Positions 24,624 through 34,700 of a DNA stretch of 64,000 nt are shown here, one piece after another (the stretch's first letter is position 1; each line of letters opens with the position of its first letter). The notes beneath the pieces were generated by a model. The model had not been told where the DNA came from, did not search any database, and saw only the letters and a program-made list of their open reading frames with translations. Source of the DNA: Achromobacter kerstersii (GTDB lineage: Bacteria; Pseudomonadota; Gammaproteobacteria; Burkholderiales; Burkholderiaceae_B); the NCBI RefSeq assembly GCF_902859595.1, contig NZ_CADIJQ010000004.1, positions 310,001 to 374,000 of the forward strand. Reading direction: 5' to 3'. The position numbers were made by a program, and so were the translations under genes.

Positions 24624-25651
24624 GGGGTCTCCTGCTTAAGGATGGCGGCGCCATGCGCCGCCTGATCACGTTCGGCATGGCTTTGCCGGATGAATACCGG
24701 CAGGTCGGCCATCACCTGCGCAAAGGCGGCGTTGCGGCAGAGCGGCCCCGCGCCCAGCGCGCGGCCCGCACGTTCCAGCACCTGCGCCGCGGCCGACTCC
24801 ACGGCCAGACGAGCGCGGGCGCACGACAACGCGCAAGCGTCGCGAGGATGCGCGTCGATATCGGCGGCGGCCTCGCGCAGCACCGCGCGCGCCTGAACCA
24901 TGGCGACATCGATTGCGCCCAGATGCGCCAGCCGATGCGTATCCGCAGAACCGCCGGGTAGTGCGGTAAGCAGGGTATTTGCCACCCGGGTCATGCCGCC
25001 GTACCAACACGCCGCCACCCCCGCGCCGCCATGCAGAAAACCCGGGCGATGCACGTAAGCGCCGGGCGGGCCAATCAGTGTTGCCGACGCGTTGTCGAAC
25101 ACCACATCGACGCTGCCTGACGCCCGCATGCCCACCGCGTGCCAGCCTTGGTCCGTGATGGTGACGCCCGGCTGGTCCAGCGCCACCGCAGCCAGGCAAG
25201 GCTCGCCCGCCGGGTTCCAGCCGCTGACCAAGGCATGCGTCAATGCGCCCGCACCGGAGCACCACGCCTTGGTACCGAGCAACATCGCGGAACCGGCCGG
25301 CCCGGGCACGATGGCCAGCCGATGGCCGGGCGGTTCCGCGCACCACACGCCCCACAGGCGGGAGCCGGGTTCGCCGGCAGGCGCCGACAATTCGGCCAGG
25401 ATGGCGAGCGCGTCGGTGTGCCCTTCGAAGAGTTTGGCCAGGCTAAGGTCCGCCGCCGCGACACGCGCCAGCACCTGCCAGCGGCCCAGCGTGTCGCCCC
25501 CGCCCGGCAGCGAAAGCTGGTCATGCCCGTGGTCCACCAACGCGCGCAACAAAACGCCGGGGTCGACCGGCGCGTGCGCATCGGCCAGCAACTGGCTGAT
25601 GGAATGCAACGGGGATTCCAACAGGGAGACAAAGCCGGGGCGGTCAGTCAT
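24611..25651 (-). CDS. Acyl-CoA dehydrogenase-like flavoprotein
   Basis: The 346-residue protein resembles the acyl-CoA dehydrogenase superfamily: a helical N-terminal part, a middle beta domain with GTKAWCSGAGALTHALVSG and GMRASGSVDVVFD, and a helical C-terminal domain. It is shorter than a typical ~380-residue enzyme, and I cannot identify the catalytic glutamate, so it may be a divergent member acting on an acyl-carrier substrate. It lies 83 bases after pdeM on the same strand and overlaps the methyltransferase gene. Confidence 0.8.
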   Translation of the reverse strand: MTDRPGFVSLLESPLHSISQLLADAHAPVDPGVLLRALVDHGHDQLSLPGGGDTLGRWQVLARVAAADLSLAKLFEGHTDALAILAELSAPAGEPGSRLWGVWCAEPPGHRLAIVPGPAGSAMLLGTKAWCSGAGALTHALVSGWNPAGEPCLAAVALDQPGVTITDQGWHAVGMRASGSVDVVFDNASATLIGPPGAYVHRPGFLHGGAGVAACWYGGMTRVANTLLTALPGGSADTHRLAHLGAIDVAMVQARAVLREAAADIDAHPRDACALSCARARLAVESAAAQVLERAGRALGAGPLCRNAAFAQVMADLPVFIRQSHAERDQAAHGAAILKQETPWAL

Positions 25652-25734
25652 GGCGGGCGGGTAGCGGGGTGAGGTGTGCCCCGATACAGCAAGCCTCGTG
25701 CCCGAGGCAGAACCGCTGCTGCACGCGGAAGGAA

Positions 25735-26418
25735 TCAGGGCGAGCCGGGCGAATCGGGCGGGATGCGCCCCAACGGCACCGCAGCGCCCTCCACGCACGC
25801 CACCAGCCCCGCGCCTGGCTCCCAGCCCACTGCATGCCCGCCCGTGAAATCCGAGAAGGCCGGCAGCACCGTGATACCCGGCCGCATCCAAAACGCCGGC
25901 CAACTGCGCGGCACACCGGGAATGCGCGTCTTGGGATGCACGTGACCCGCAATCACATGTCGGCCTTGCGAATCAGGCTGCGGCAGATGGCGAAACAGGA
26001 ACGGGCCATCGGCTTGCGCCTCGCCCAATTCGCGCATGCCCAACGCCGCGCCATCCAACGCGCGGTCGTGATTGCCCGTCAGTACCGCCACGTCCAGCGC
26101 CGCGTGCGCCTGCCGCCACTGCAACCATGCGTCACGCCAGGCGGCTTGCGACGCCGGGCCATGCAGCACGTCACCCACAATCCACAATTCGCGCGCCGCC
26201 GTCGCCAAGACCAATGCCGCCAGACGCTGCAAGTCTTCCTGCGTCGCGCCGCGTGGCACGGCGATGCCCGCGCGGCGGAACACATGGCTTTTCCCCAGGT
26301 GCAAGTCCGCGATGATCAACCGCGAACGCGCGGGCCAGAACAGGGCGCGCTCGCCCAGCAACACGACGGCCTCACCCGCCAGCACGATGTTCAACGCACC
26401 CTCACGCGATTCGGGCAT
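25735..26418 (-). CDS. pdeM: Ligase-associated DNA damage response endonuclease (metallophosphoesterase)
   Basis: The 227-residue protein has the metallophosphoesterase metal motifs in order: IADLHLGK, GDVLHG, LTGNHD and AGHVHP. Its position, overlapping the ligase-associated helicase gene by 17 bases, identifies it as PdeM of the four-protein ligase-associated repair set. Confidence 0.93.
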   Translation of the reverse strand: MPESREGALNIVLAGEAVVLLGERALFWPARSRLIIADLHLGKSHVFRRAGIAVPRGATQEDLQRLAALVLATAARELWIVGDVLHGPASQAAWRDAWLQWRQAHAALDVAVLTGNHDRALDGAALGMRELGEAQADGPFLFRHLPQPDSQGRHVIAGHVHPKTRIPGVPRSWPAFWMRPGITVLPAFSDFTGGHAVGWEPGAGLVACVEGAAVPLGRIPPDSPGSP

Positions 26419-28864
26419 AGCGCTTTTCCAGTTGTTCGGCGGCGCGGCGCACGCGGGCCTGCCAGGTCTCGGTGCTGAGCTGGCCGCGCAGGCTTTCCGT
26501 CCACAGCGGAAACGACAACGGCGTCAACGCGCGCGGTTCCGTCAGCGCCAGCGTTCGCGCCTGGCAATCGCGCAACGCCGCGATCAGACGCGGCGCTTCC
26601 AGCTGCAATTCGAAGACCTCGCGCTCCGCCTGCGCCAGCAATAAGTGGTCGGGATCATAGCGGCGTAATACGTCGTAGAGCAGACCACTGGACGCTTGCA
26701 CCTGCCGCAACGAACGCGCGGCGCGGCCCGGCAAGGATGGTGTCAACAGGCCGGCGACCCGTGCAATTTCGCGGAACTGGCGGCGCGCCAGTTCGCCCAG
26801 GTTGACGCCATCACGCAAGTCATCCGCCATGTCATCCGGGCTGAGCAATTGCCGCAGCAAGGCGCCATCCAGCGCAGCCGGTTCGGCCAGCGTCAGCATC
26901 AGGCCGTAGTCATTGACGGTGTAGGAAAACGTGTTCGCCTGCCGCCTGCCCCAACGCAACGCGAGCATTGCCGCCATGCCTTCGTGCACCGCCCGGCCCG
27001 CAAATGGGAACAGGAACAGATGCATGCCGCGCCGCGTGCCGATGCGTTCGGCCACCAGACGCCCGGGTTGCGGCAACGCGCTGGCCTGCTCCTGAATGCG
27101 CAGCAGCGGCTCGACGGCGCGCATTTCAGGGTGCGCGCCGGGCTCGGTATACAGGCTTTGCACTTCGCGCGCCAATTGCGTGGACAAGGGCATGCGCCCG
27201 CCCTGCCAGGTGGCAACCGGCCCATCGCCGCCCTTGGCCCGCCGAACGTAAGCCGTCATGCCTTCCAGCCTGACGAGTTCCAGCGTGCGGCCCGCGAACT
27301 GAAAGCGGTCGCCCGGACGCAGACGCGCCAGAAACCCCTCTTCCACCGACCCCAGGCTGCCGCCGCGCAAGTACTTCACCGACACCGCCCCATCGGCGGT
27401 GATGGTGCCAATGGACAAGCGATGGCGCAACGCAATGCGACGGTCATGCACGCGGTAGCAGCCGTCGTCATCGCGCACCACGCGATGAAAGTCGGGGTAC
27501 TTGGCCAGCGCCCGGCCGCCTTGCACAATGAAGTCCAGCACGGCTTGCCACGTTGCCGCGTCCAGCCCGGCGTACGCGTGCGTGCCGCGCACTTCCTGGT
27601 ACAGCTCGTCCCGGTCGAAGCCCCCGCCCAGCGCCAGCGTCACCGCATGTTGCGCCAGCACGTCCAGGCTGCCCTGCGGCGGCGTGCGCGATTCGATTTC
27701 GCCACGCGCGATGGCCTGACGTGCGGCGGCATATTCAATCAGCTCCAACGCCTGCGCCGGCACGCAGATGACGTGGCCCGATTCACCCGGCCGATGTTTG
27801 GCGCGCCCGGCGCGTTGCAGCAGGCGCGCGACACCTTTGGGGCTGCCAATCTGCAACACCTGATCCACGGCGGGAAAGTCCACGCCCAGATCCAGGCTGG
27901 ACGTCGCCACCACGCAGCGGATGGCGCCATCGCGCAAGCCTTGCTCAGCCGCCGCACGCAGGCGGGGGTCCAGCGAGCCGTGGTGCAGCGCCAGCGTGGA
28001 CAAGTCTTCCGGCCAGATGGATTCCAGCGCCCGATGCCATAACTCCGCCTGCGCGCGCGTGTTCGTAAACAGCAACGACGCGCGCACATCGAACAAGCGC
28101 TTGAACACGCGCGGCAACTGCGACAAGCCCAGATGCCCCGCCCACGGCAAGCTGGCGTTGCGCTCGGGCAGCAAGGTCGTGACGGTAATCTTGCGGGGCC
28201 GTGCACCCGCCACCAGCGGGCTGTCCGGCGCGCGGGGCAGCAACACCGCACGCGCTTCTTCCAGGTTTCCCAAGGTGGCCGACAAGCCCCACGTGCGCGC
28301 GGCCGGAGACAAACGCGCCAGCCGCGCCAGACACAGCTGCAACAGCACGCCACGCTTGTTGCCCAGCAGCTCGTGCCATTCATCGACGACGATGCAGCGC
28401 AACGCCCGAAAACGGCTGGACGCGTCCGCGTAGGACAGCAGCAACGCCAACGACTCGGGCGTGATCACCAACACCTGCGCCTTGCCCTGGCGAGCCAGCC
28501 GTTTGTCGCGCGCGCTGGCGTCGCCGGTGCGCATGGCGACGGCCCAATCCAGGCCCAGTTCCGCTGACGTTTGCGCCAACGCGCGTGCGGTATCCGTCGC
28601 CAGTGCGCGCAACGGGGTTATCCACAGCACCTGCGGCCCGCTGCCCGCCGCGGGCGGCTCGTCGCGTTGTTGCGCCAACGCTTCCAGCAAGGGTCCGCCA
28701 AACGCCGCAAGCGTTTTACCGCTGCCGGTGGGCGTGTGCAGCAGGCCCGATTCGCCGGCCAGATAGCGCCGCCAGGTCTCACGCTGAAACGCCGCAGGCT
28801 TCCAGCCGCGCGCGGCAAACCATGCGTTCAGCGGCGCATCGCGGCCCCGTGGCCCGGCACTCAT
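26402..28864 (-). CDS. Ligase-associated DEXH-box DNA helicase (Lhr-like)
   Basis: The 820-residue superfamily 2 helicase has Walker A TPTGSGKT (residues 44-51), a DEWH motif II, SATLGN motif III and QRAGRAKH motif VI, followed by an Lhr-type C-terminal region. The length matches the shorter ligase-associated Lhr rather than the ~1500-residue full Lhr. Its start overlaps the ligase stop by four bases (ATGA), indicating coupled translation. Confidence 0.94.
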   Translation of the reverse strand: MSAGPRGRDAPLNAWFAARGWKPAAFQRETWRRYLAGESGLLHTPTGSGKTLAAFGGPLLEALAQQRDEPPAAGSGPQVLWITPLRALATDTARALAQTSAELGLDWAVAMRTGDASARDKRLARQGKAQVLVITPESLALLLSYADASSRFRALRCIVVDEWHELLGNKRGVLLQLCLARLARLSPAARTWGLSATLGNLEEARAVLLPRAPDSPLVAGARPRKITVTTLLPERNASLPWAGHLGLSQLPRVFKRLFDVRASLLFTNTRAQAELWHRALESIWPEDLSTLALHHGSLDPRLRAAAEQGLRDGAIRCVVATSSLDLGVDFPAVDQVLQIGSPKGVARLLQRAGRAKHRPGESGHVICVPAQALELIEYAAARQAIARGEIESRTPPQGSLDVLAQHAVTLALGGGFDRDELYQEVRGTHAYAGLDAATWQAVLDFIVQGGRALAKYPDFHRVVRDDDGCYRVHDRRIALRHRLSIGTITADGAVSVKYLRGGSLGSVEEGFLARLRPGDRFQFAGRTLELVRLEGMTAYVRRAKGGDGPVATWQGGRMPLSTQLAREVQSLYTEPGAHPEMRAVEPLLRIQEQASALPQPGRLVAERIGTRRGMHLFLFPFAGRAVHEGMAAMLALRWGRRQANTFSYTVNDYGLMLTLAEPAALDGALLRQLLSPDDMADDLRDGVNLGELARRQFREIARVAGLLTPSLPGRAARSLRQVQASSGLLYDVLRRYDPDHLLLAQAEREVFELQLEAPRLIAALRDCQARTLALTEPRALTPLSFPLWTESLRGQLSTETWQARVRRAAEQLEKRYARIA

Positions 28865-30465
28865 CGCGCCAACGCCTTCAGCGTGTCCAGCTGATCCGCC
28901 TGATCGGCCGGCTTGTCATGGCGCCAACGCAGAATGCGCGGAAAGCGCACGGCCACGCCGGACTTGTGGCGCTTGGACAGGTTGACGCCCTCAAAGCCCA
29001 GCTCAAAAACCTGCACAGGTTCCACCGAGCGCACTGGGCCGAAGCGCTCACGCGTGTGCGCACGCAGCCAGCGGTCCAGCTCCAGAATTTCCTTGTCATC
29101 CAAACCGGAATACGCCTTGGCGATGGGCACCAGCGCATCGCCCTGCCACAGCCCGAAGGTGTAATCGGTGTACAGCGTGCTGCGCCGGCCATGGCCAGAC
29201 TGCGCATACAGCAGCACGGCGTCGATGGTGAGCGGGTCGATCTTCCATTTCCACCAATCCCCGCGCCGCCGGCCGCTTTGATACGCCGCGTTGCGGCGCT
29301 TCAGCATGAAGCCTTCGACGCCGCGCTCGCGGGATTCGTCGCGCAACGCTCGGGCCTCGTCCCAGTTCTCCAGGTTCACAAGCGGCGACAGGCGCAGGCG
29401 CGGGTCAGGATGCCGCAGCAACAGCGCTTCTAATTGGCGGCGGCGTTCGGCCTGCGGCAGGTCGCGCAGATCAGTGCCGTTCAGCTCCAGCAAGTCGTAC
29501 GCCAGCATGCGCACCGGTGCCTCGGCCAGCCATTTTGGCCCGGGCTTCAAGCGCTGAATGCGGGTCTGCAAGGCCGAGAACGGCATGGGCTCGGCGGTGT
29601 CATCCTGCCAAGCCAGCAGCTCGCCATCCAGCACGCAGTCCACATCCAGCGCAGCGGCGGCGGACTCCACTTCGGGGAAACGGCCATCCAGCCGCTCCTC
29701 ACCCCGCGACCACAACGCCACCTCACCGTGACGCCGGATCAACTGCGCGCGGATGCCGTCCCACTTCCATTCCACCAGCCAGTCGTCGATGGCCCCGAGC
29801 GCGGCGAGCGCACCTTCCAGCGGCGACGCCAGAAAGAAAGGGTACGGCTGTTGACGGTCACCCGGCAGTTCTTCAGCGCTAAGCAGATCGCGCAGGAACG
29901 CGGGGCTGGGCGCCCAGGCGCCCAGCATGCGCTGCGCGATGCGCGCAATCGGCACGCCCGACATTTCCGCCAGCGCCTGTTGCACCATGCGTTGCGACAC
30001 GCCCACGCGTAGCGCACCAGTCAAGAGCTTGTTGAAGACCAGACGTTCGTCGAAGGGCAAGCCCAGCCAGGCATTGACGATGACATCGCGGCGCTCGGCC
30101 TCGTCGCGATTGGCGATGGGCACCAGCACCTCTTCAATCCAGTCGGCCAGCCCGCGTTCGGGTGCAGCTTGGGTGGGGTCGGGAATCAGCAACGCCAAAG
30201 TTTCCGCCAGATCGCCCACCTGGTCGTAGCTGGCATCGACCAGCCACGGCGCAGTATCGGACGCAGTGGCTGCCCATGCGCGCATTTCACCGACCGCCGC
30301 AATCTTGCGTCGCGCGCTGGTGACCTTGCCCCCCGCCAGCAGATACAGCGCCCACACGGCGTCGCGCGGCGGCGCATCGCGGAAGTACGCCACCAGCGCC
30401 GCCCGCTTATCCAAGGTGGCCGTGCTGCGGTCCAGTTCCTGATACAACGCCGCGAATCGCTTCAT
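28861..30465 (-). CDS. ATP-dependent DNA ligase (ligase-associated repair set)
   Basis: The 534-residue protein has an N-terminal helical DNA-binding domain, the nucleotidyltransferase motif EWKWDGIRAQ with adenylated lysine K234, DGELLAW, VEGFMLKRR (motif IV region) and WWKWKIDPLT (motif V), then an OB-fold domain. It joins DNA nicks with ATP, unlike the essential NAD-dependent LigA. It is embedded between exonuclease and helicase genes. Confidence 0.94.
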   Translation of the reverse strand: MKRFAALYQELDRSTATLDKRAALVAYFRDAPPRDAVWALYLLAGGKVTSARRKIAAVGEMRAWAATASDTAPWLVDASYDQVGDLAETLALLIPDPTQAAPERGLADWIEEVLVPIANRDEAERRDVIVNAWLGLPFDERLVFNKLLTGALRVGVSQRMVQQALAEMSGVPIARIAQRMLGAWAPSPAFLRDLLSAEELPGDRQQPYPFFLASPLEGALAALGAIDDWLVEWKWDGIRAQLIRRHGEVALWSRGEERLDGRFPEVESAAAALDVDCVLDGELLAWQDDTAEPMPFSALQTRIQRLKPGPKWLAEAPVRMLAYDLLELNGTDLRDLPQAERRRQLEALLLRHPDPRLRLSPLVNLENWDEARALRDESRERGVEGFMLKRRNAAYQSGRRRGDWWKWKIDPLTIDAVLLYAQSGHGRRSTLYTDYTFGLWQGDALVPIAKAYSGLDDKEILELDRWLRAHTRERFGPVRSVEPVQVFELGFEGVNLSKRHKSGVAVRFPRILRWRHDKPADQADQLDTLKALAR

Positions 30466-30501
30466 GCTGGGGTCCGTCTCCCGGGGTGATGGTCAGCGCC
30501 G

Positions 30502-31506
30502 TCAGTCATCCTCGCCATACTGCGTGGCCAGCGTCTCGGCCGCCACGCCGCCTTCGTTCAACGTGCGTACCAGCGCGTCGGTATCGCCGTGCGTGGCAAT
30601 CACGCGGCGCGCGCCGGTCTCGTGGATGGTGCGCAGCAGATCCGGCCAATCCGCGTGGTCAGACACCACAAAGCCACGGTCCATGTTGCGACGGCGGCGG
30701 TTGCCGCGCAGCCGCATCCAGCCCGACGCAAAGCCGTGCTGCGCCTTGCGAAAGCGCCGCAGCCACGCACTGCCGGCCGCCGATGGCGGCGCCAGGATCA
30801 GCTCCCCAGCAAACCCCGTGCCTGCCGCCGCCGACTTGCCGCCGTCTTCCATGACGAGCCGGGTGTCGGCCATGCCGATGCCTGCGCGGCGGTACACGTC
30901 CACCCCGGCCGCAATGGCGCCGTGCAAAAACACCGGCCGGTCGATAACAGGCTTCAGCTCGGCCAACACGCGCTGCGCCTTGCCCAGCGCGTAGCAATAC
31001 AAGATGGCGGCCTCGCCGCGCGCGGCGCAGTGGTCGCGCCATTGCACGATGTCACGCGCCACATCGGCGGCGCTGGGCCAGCGGTAGATCGGCAGGCCGA
31101 AGGTCGCCTCGGTGATGAAGGTGTCGCAGGGGACCACTTCGAAGGGGCTGCACGTGGGGTCGGGCTGCCGCTTGTAATCGCCAGACACGACCCAGACCTG
31201 GCCGTCTGCCTCGATGCGCACTTGCGCCGATCCCAACACATGGCCGGCCGGATGCAGCGACACCCGCGCGTCGCCCAGCACAAAGGCTTCGCCATACCCA
31301 TGCACGCGATAGTCCTGGTCGCCCAGGCGCCATTGCAAAATGGGCAGCCCTTCGGCGCTGGTGTGATAGCAGCCCATGCCCACGCGGGCGTGGTCGCCGT
31401 GGCCGTGGGTCAGCACGGCCACGTCAACGGGACGCCAGGGGTCGATATAGAACCGCCCGGCGGGGCAATACAGCCCTTCCGGACGCAATTGCACGATGTC
31501 ACGCAT
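30502..31506 (-). CDS. Ligase-associated exonuclease (metallo-beta-lactamase/beta-CASP fold)
   Basis: The 334-residue protein has the metal motif LTHGHGDHARVG, then AGHVLGSAQ and VVSGDYKR, as in the ligase-associated DNA damage response exonuclease. A GGGAGC site precedes the ATG at 31506; the six-codon extension to 31524 is less likely. It is the first gene of the repair operon and probably lies next to the promoter in 31507-31706. Confidence 0.92.
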   Translation of the reverse strand: MRDIVQLRPEGLYCPAGRFYIDPWRPVDVAVLTHGHGDHARVGMGCYHTSAEGLPILQWRLGDQDYRVHGYGEAFVLGDARVSLHPAGHVLGSAQVRIEADGQVWVVSGDYKRQPDPTCSPFEVVPCDTFITEATFGLPIYRWPSAADVARDIVQWRDHCAARGEAAILYCYALGKAQRVLAELKPVIDRPVFLHGAIAAGVDVYRRAGIGMADTRLVMEDGGKSAAAGTGFAGELILAPPSAAGSAWLRRFRKAQHGFASGWMRLRGNRRRRNMDRGFVVSDHADWPDLLRTIHETGARRVIATHGDTDALVRTLNEGGVAAETLATQYGEDD

Positions 31507-31706
31507 GGCTTGCTCCCGATGCACCGCAGCAAACGCCGCAGCCAGTGGAAAAAACGTTATACCGCGAAGCCGCCGAAACCTTCCGACGTGGAAATTAAAG
31601 TTCGGTTTCAGACGCCAAACGGGATAACAAGTAGCGTCGAAATCGCAACTTTCATGCCGAGCGGCCGCGCGCCATTCGGCCAGGCCACCGACAAAAGGAT
31701 CTGAAC

Positions 31707-34700
31707 GTGCCCGACCATCCGCCCGCCTCCGCCGAAGCGGACCCCCTGGCTTTTCTTGCCGGCGGCGGCCAGACCGGCGCGCTCATCCGCGCCCACGATT
31801 GGGCGGGGTCGGAGCTGGGTTCACCGGAAGGCTGGCCGCTAAGTTTGAAGACGGCGCTTCGGATCATGCTGACCGCGCGCCAGCCTATTTGGATCGGGTG
31901 GGGGCCGGACCTGCTGTTCTTCTATAACGATCCTTATCTGTCCATCATCGGCGGCAGGCATCCGGCCGCCATGGCGCAACCGACGCGCCTCGTGTGGCAC
32001 GAAATCTGGCCGTACATCGAGCCGCTCTTGCAAACCGCCATGGCGGACGCGGAAGGCACTTACGAAGAGCGCAAGCTGCTCATCATGGAACGCAACGGGT
32101 ATCCCGAGGAAACCTACTACACGTTTTCGTTCAGCCCCGTGCCGGGCGACGACGGCGTCACCCGCGGCATCATCTGCGTCAACAGCGACGAAACCCGCCG
32201 CGTCATCGCTGACCGCCAGCAGAACCTGCTGCGCGAATTGGCGATTGCCATGCCGCAGTCAGCCACGTGGCGCCAGGCCTGCGCGCTCAGCGCCCAGGCC
32301 TTTGCCGCCAACGCATACGACATCCCTTTCGCCATGCTCTACGCCGTGGACTCGGGCACCGGCACGGCCGAGCTGGTGGGCGCCTACGGCATCGAGCCCG
32401 ACGGCCCCGGCGCGCCACAGACGCTGCCGCTGGACGGCGGCGCGTGGCCCTGCGGCGAGGCGCTACGCGCGGGCGCGCTGCTGCTGGTCGACGACCTGGC
32501 CGCTCAGGTCGGCGGGCAGCTTCCCAATACGGTATGGGACCGGCCCGCCGCCCAAGCGGTGCTGATCCCCATCCTGCCCTCCAGCGAAGGCGAACCCGCC
32601 TGCCTGCTAATCAGCGCGCTCAATCCGCTGCGCCTGTTCACGGACGACTACCGCGAATTCCTGACGCTCGCCGCGGCGCAGATCGGCGCGTCAATCCGCT
32701 ACGCCCGCGCCTACGAACACGAACGCGCGCGGGCGCAGGCGCTGGCCGAAGTGGATCACGCCAAGACTGCATTCTTCTCGAACATCAGCCACGAATTCCG
32801 CACGCCGCTTACCTTGATGCTGGCGCCGCTGGAAGACATGCTGACCGACCCCGACATGCCGCCCCGCCTGCAAGGCGCGATGGAGATGGCGAACCGCAAC
32901 GGCCAGCGCCTGCTCAAGCTCGTCAACACGCTGCTGGACTTCTCGCGCATCGAGGCGGGCCGCGTGAAGCTGGACCTGCGCGCCACCGAGATCTCTGCGT
33001 TCACCGCGGACCTGGCCTCGCTGTTTCAGTCATCGCTTGAAAAGGCCGGGCTGACGCTGGACGTAGACTGCCCGCCCCTGCCACGCGCCGTCATGCTAGA
33101 CCGCGATATGTGGGAAAAGGTGATCCTGAACCTGCTGTCCAACGCGTACAAATTCACGTATCGGGGCGGCGTGCGGATTGCGTCCAGCGTGTCGCCCGAT
33201 GGCGAAACCGCCGTCGTGGAAATTTCCGATACGGGCATGGGCATTCCCGAAAGCGAATTGCCGCGCGTGTTCGACCGCTTTCATCAGGTGGAAGGCGTGC
33301 ATGGCCGCAGCATCGAGGGCAGCGGCATCGGGCTGGCGCTGGTCCAGGAATTCATGCGCTTGCAAAACGGATCGGTCGCTGTCGCCAGCACACCGGGCGT
33401 CGGCACGACCTTCACGCTGCGCCTGCCGCTGGGGCCGGCGCTGGACATCGCAGCGGCATCAAGCGCCATCGCCCCTGGCGTGACGCACGCGCTGTCACGC
33501 AACTACATCGATGCGGCCGATTGGGACGCGCCGGCGCTGGACGACACGGCGCTCTCCCCGACTCAGACTCAGACTCAAACCCAGACCCAGACCGATCACC
33601 TGGGCACGATTCTGGTTGTGGACGACAACGACGACATGCGCGCCTACATCTGCCGCGTGCTGCGTACCGCGCACTACCGTATCCACACCGCCAAGGATGG
33701 TGAAGCCGCGCTTGCCCACGTGCGCCAACACCGGCCCGATCTGGTGTTGTCCGACGTCATGATGCCGCGGCTGAACGGCTTCGGCCTGCTTGCCGCGCTG
33801 CGCCAAGACGCCGCGCTGCGCACCATACCCGTGCTGCTGCTGTCCGCACGCGCGGGCGAAGAAGCCTCGGTCGAAGGCTTGCGCGCGGGCGCTGACGATT
33901 ATCTGATCAAGCCCTTTTCCGCGCGCGAATTGCTGGCGCGCGTCAGCAGCAGCCTGCGCCTGAACGCGCTGCGCCAAGAAACGGAAAGGCGTCTGGCTGA
34001 AGAAGCCCGCACGCTTGAGCTGCGCGTGAATCAGGCCATCGCCGAGCGCGACCGCTTGTGGGAACACAGCGACGATCTCTTCGTCATTGCCGATAGCCAA
34101 GGGCGGATGCTGCGGCTGAACCCGTCCTGGACGCGGCGCCTGGGCCATCCCGACACGGCACTGGTGTTCCAGCGATACGACGCCCTGCTCCATCCTGACG
34201 ACCTTGCCCAAGCGCAGGCGCAGTTTCATGCGCTGCGCGGGGGCACGCGCAGCCTGCGGGCCGAGCACCGGCTGCGCACGGCAGATGACGAATGGCGGTG
34301 GATGGCGTGGATGTGGTCGTTCGACGCCGAGTCGGACAGCATTCACGGCGTGGGCCGCGACATCACCGCTGACAAGGTATCCGCACAAACACTGCACGAA
34401 ACCGAAGAGGCGCTGCGCATGGCGCAGAAGATGGAAGCGCTGGGCAAACTTACCGGCGGTGTCGCGCATGATTTCAACAACCTATTGCAGGTGATTGGCG
34501 GCAACCTCCAGTTGCTTAACCGCAGTCTGGCCGGTGATGAACGCGCCCAGCAACGCACGCGCAACGCCATGGCCGGCGTTGAGCGCGGCGCGAAGCTGGC
34601 GTCGCAACTGCTGGCGTTCGGCAGGCGGCAGCCGCTGGCGCCCAAGGTCGTCAACCTGGGCCGCTTCCTGCGCGGCTTTGACGACATGCTGCGCCGCGTG

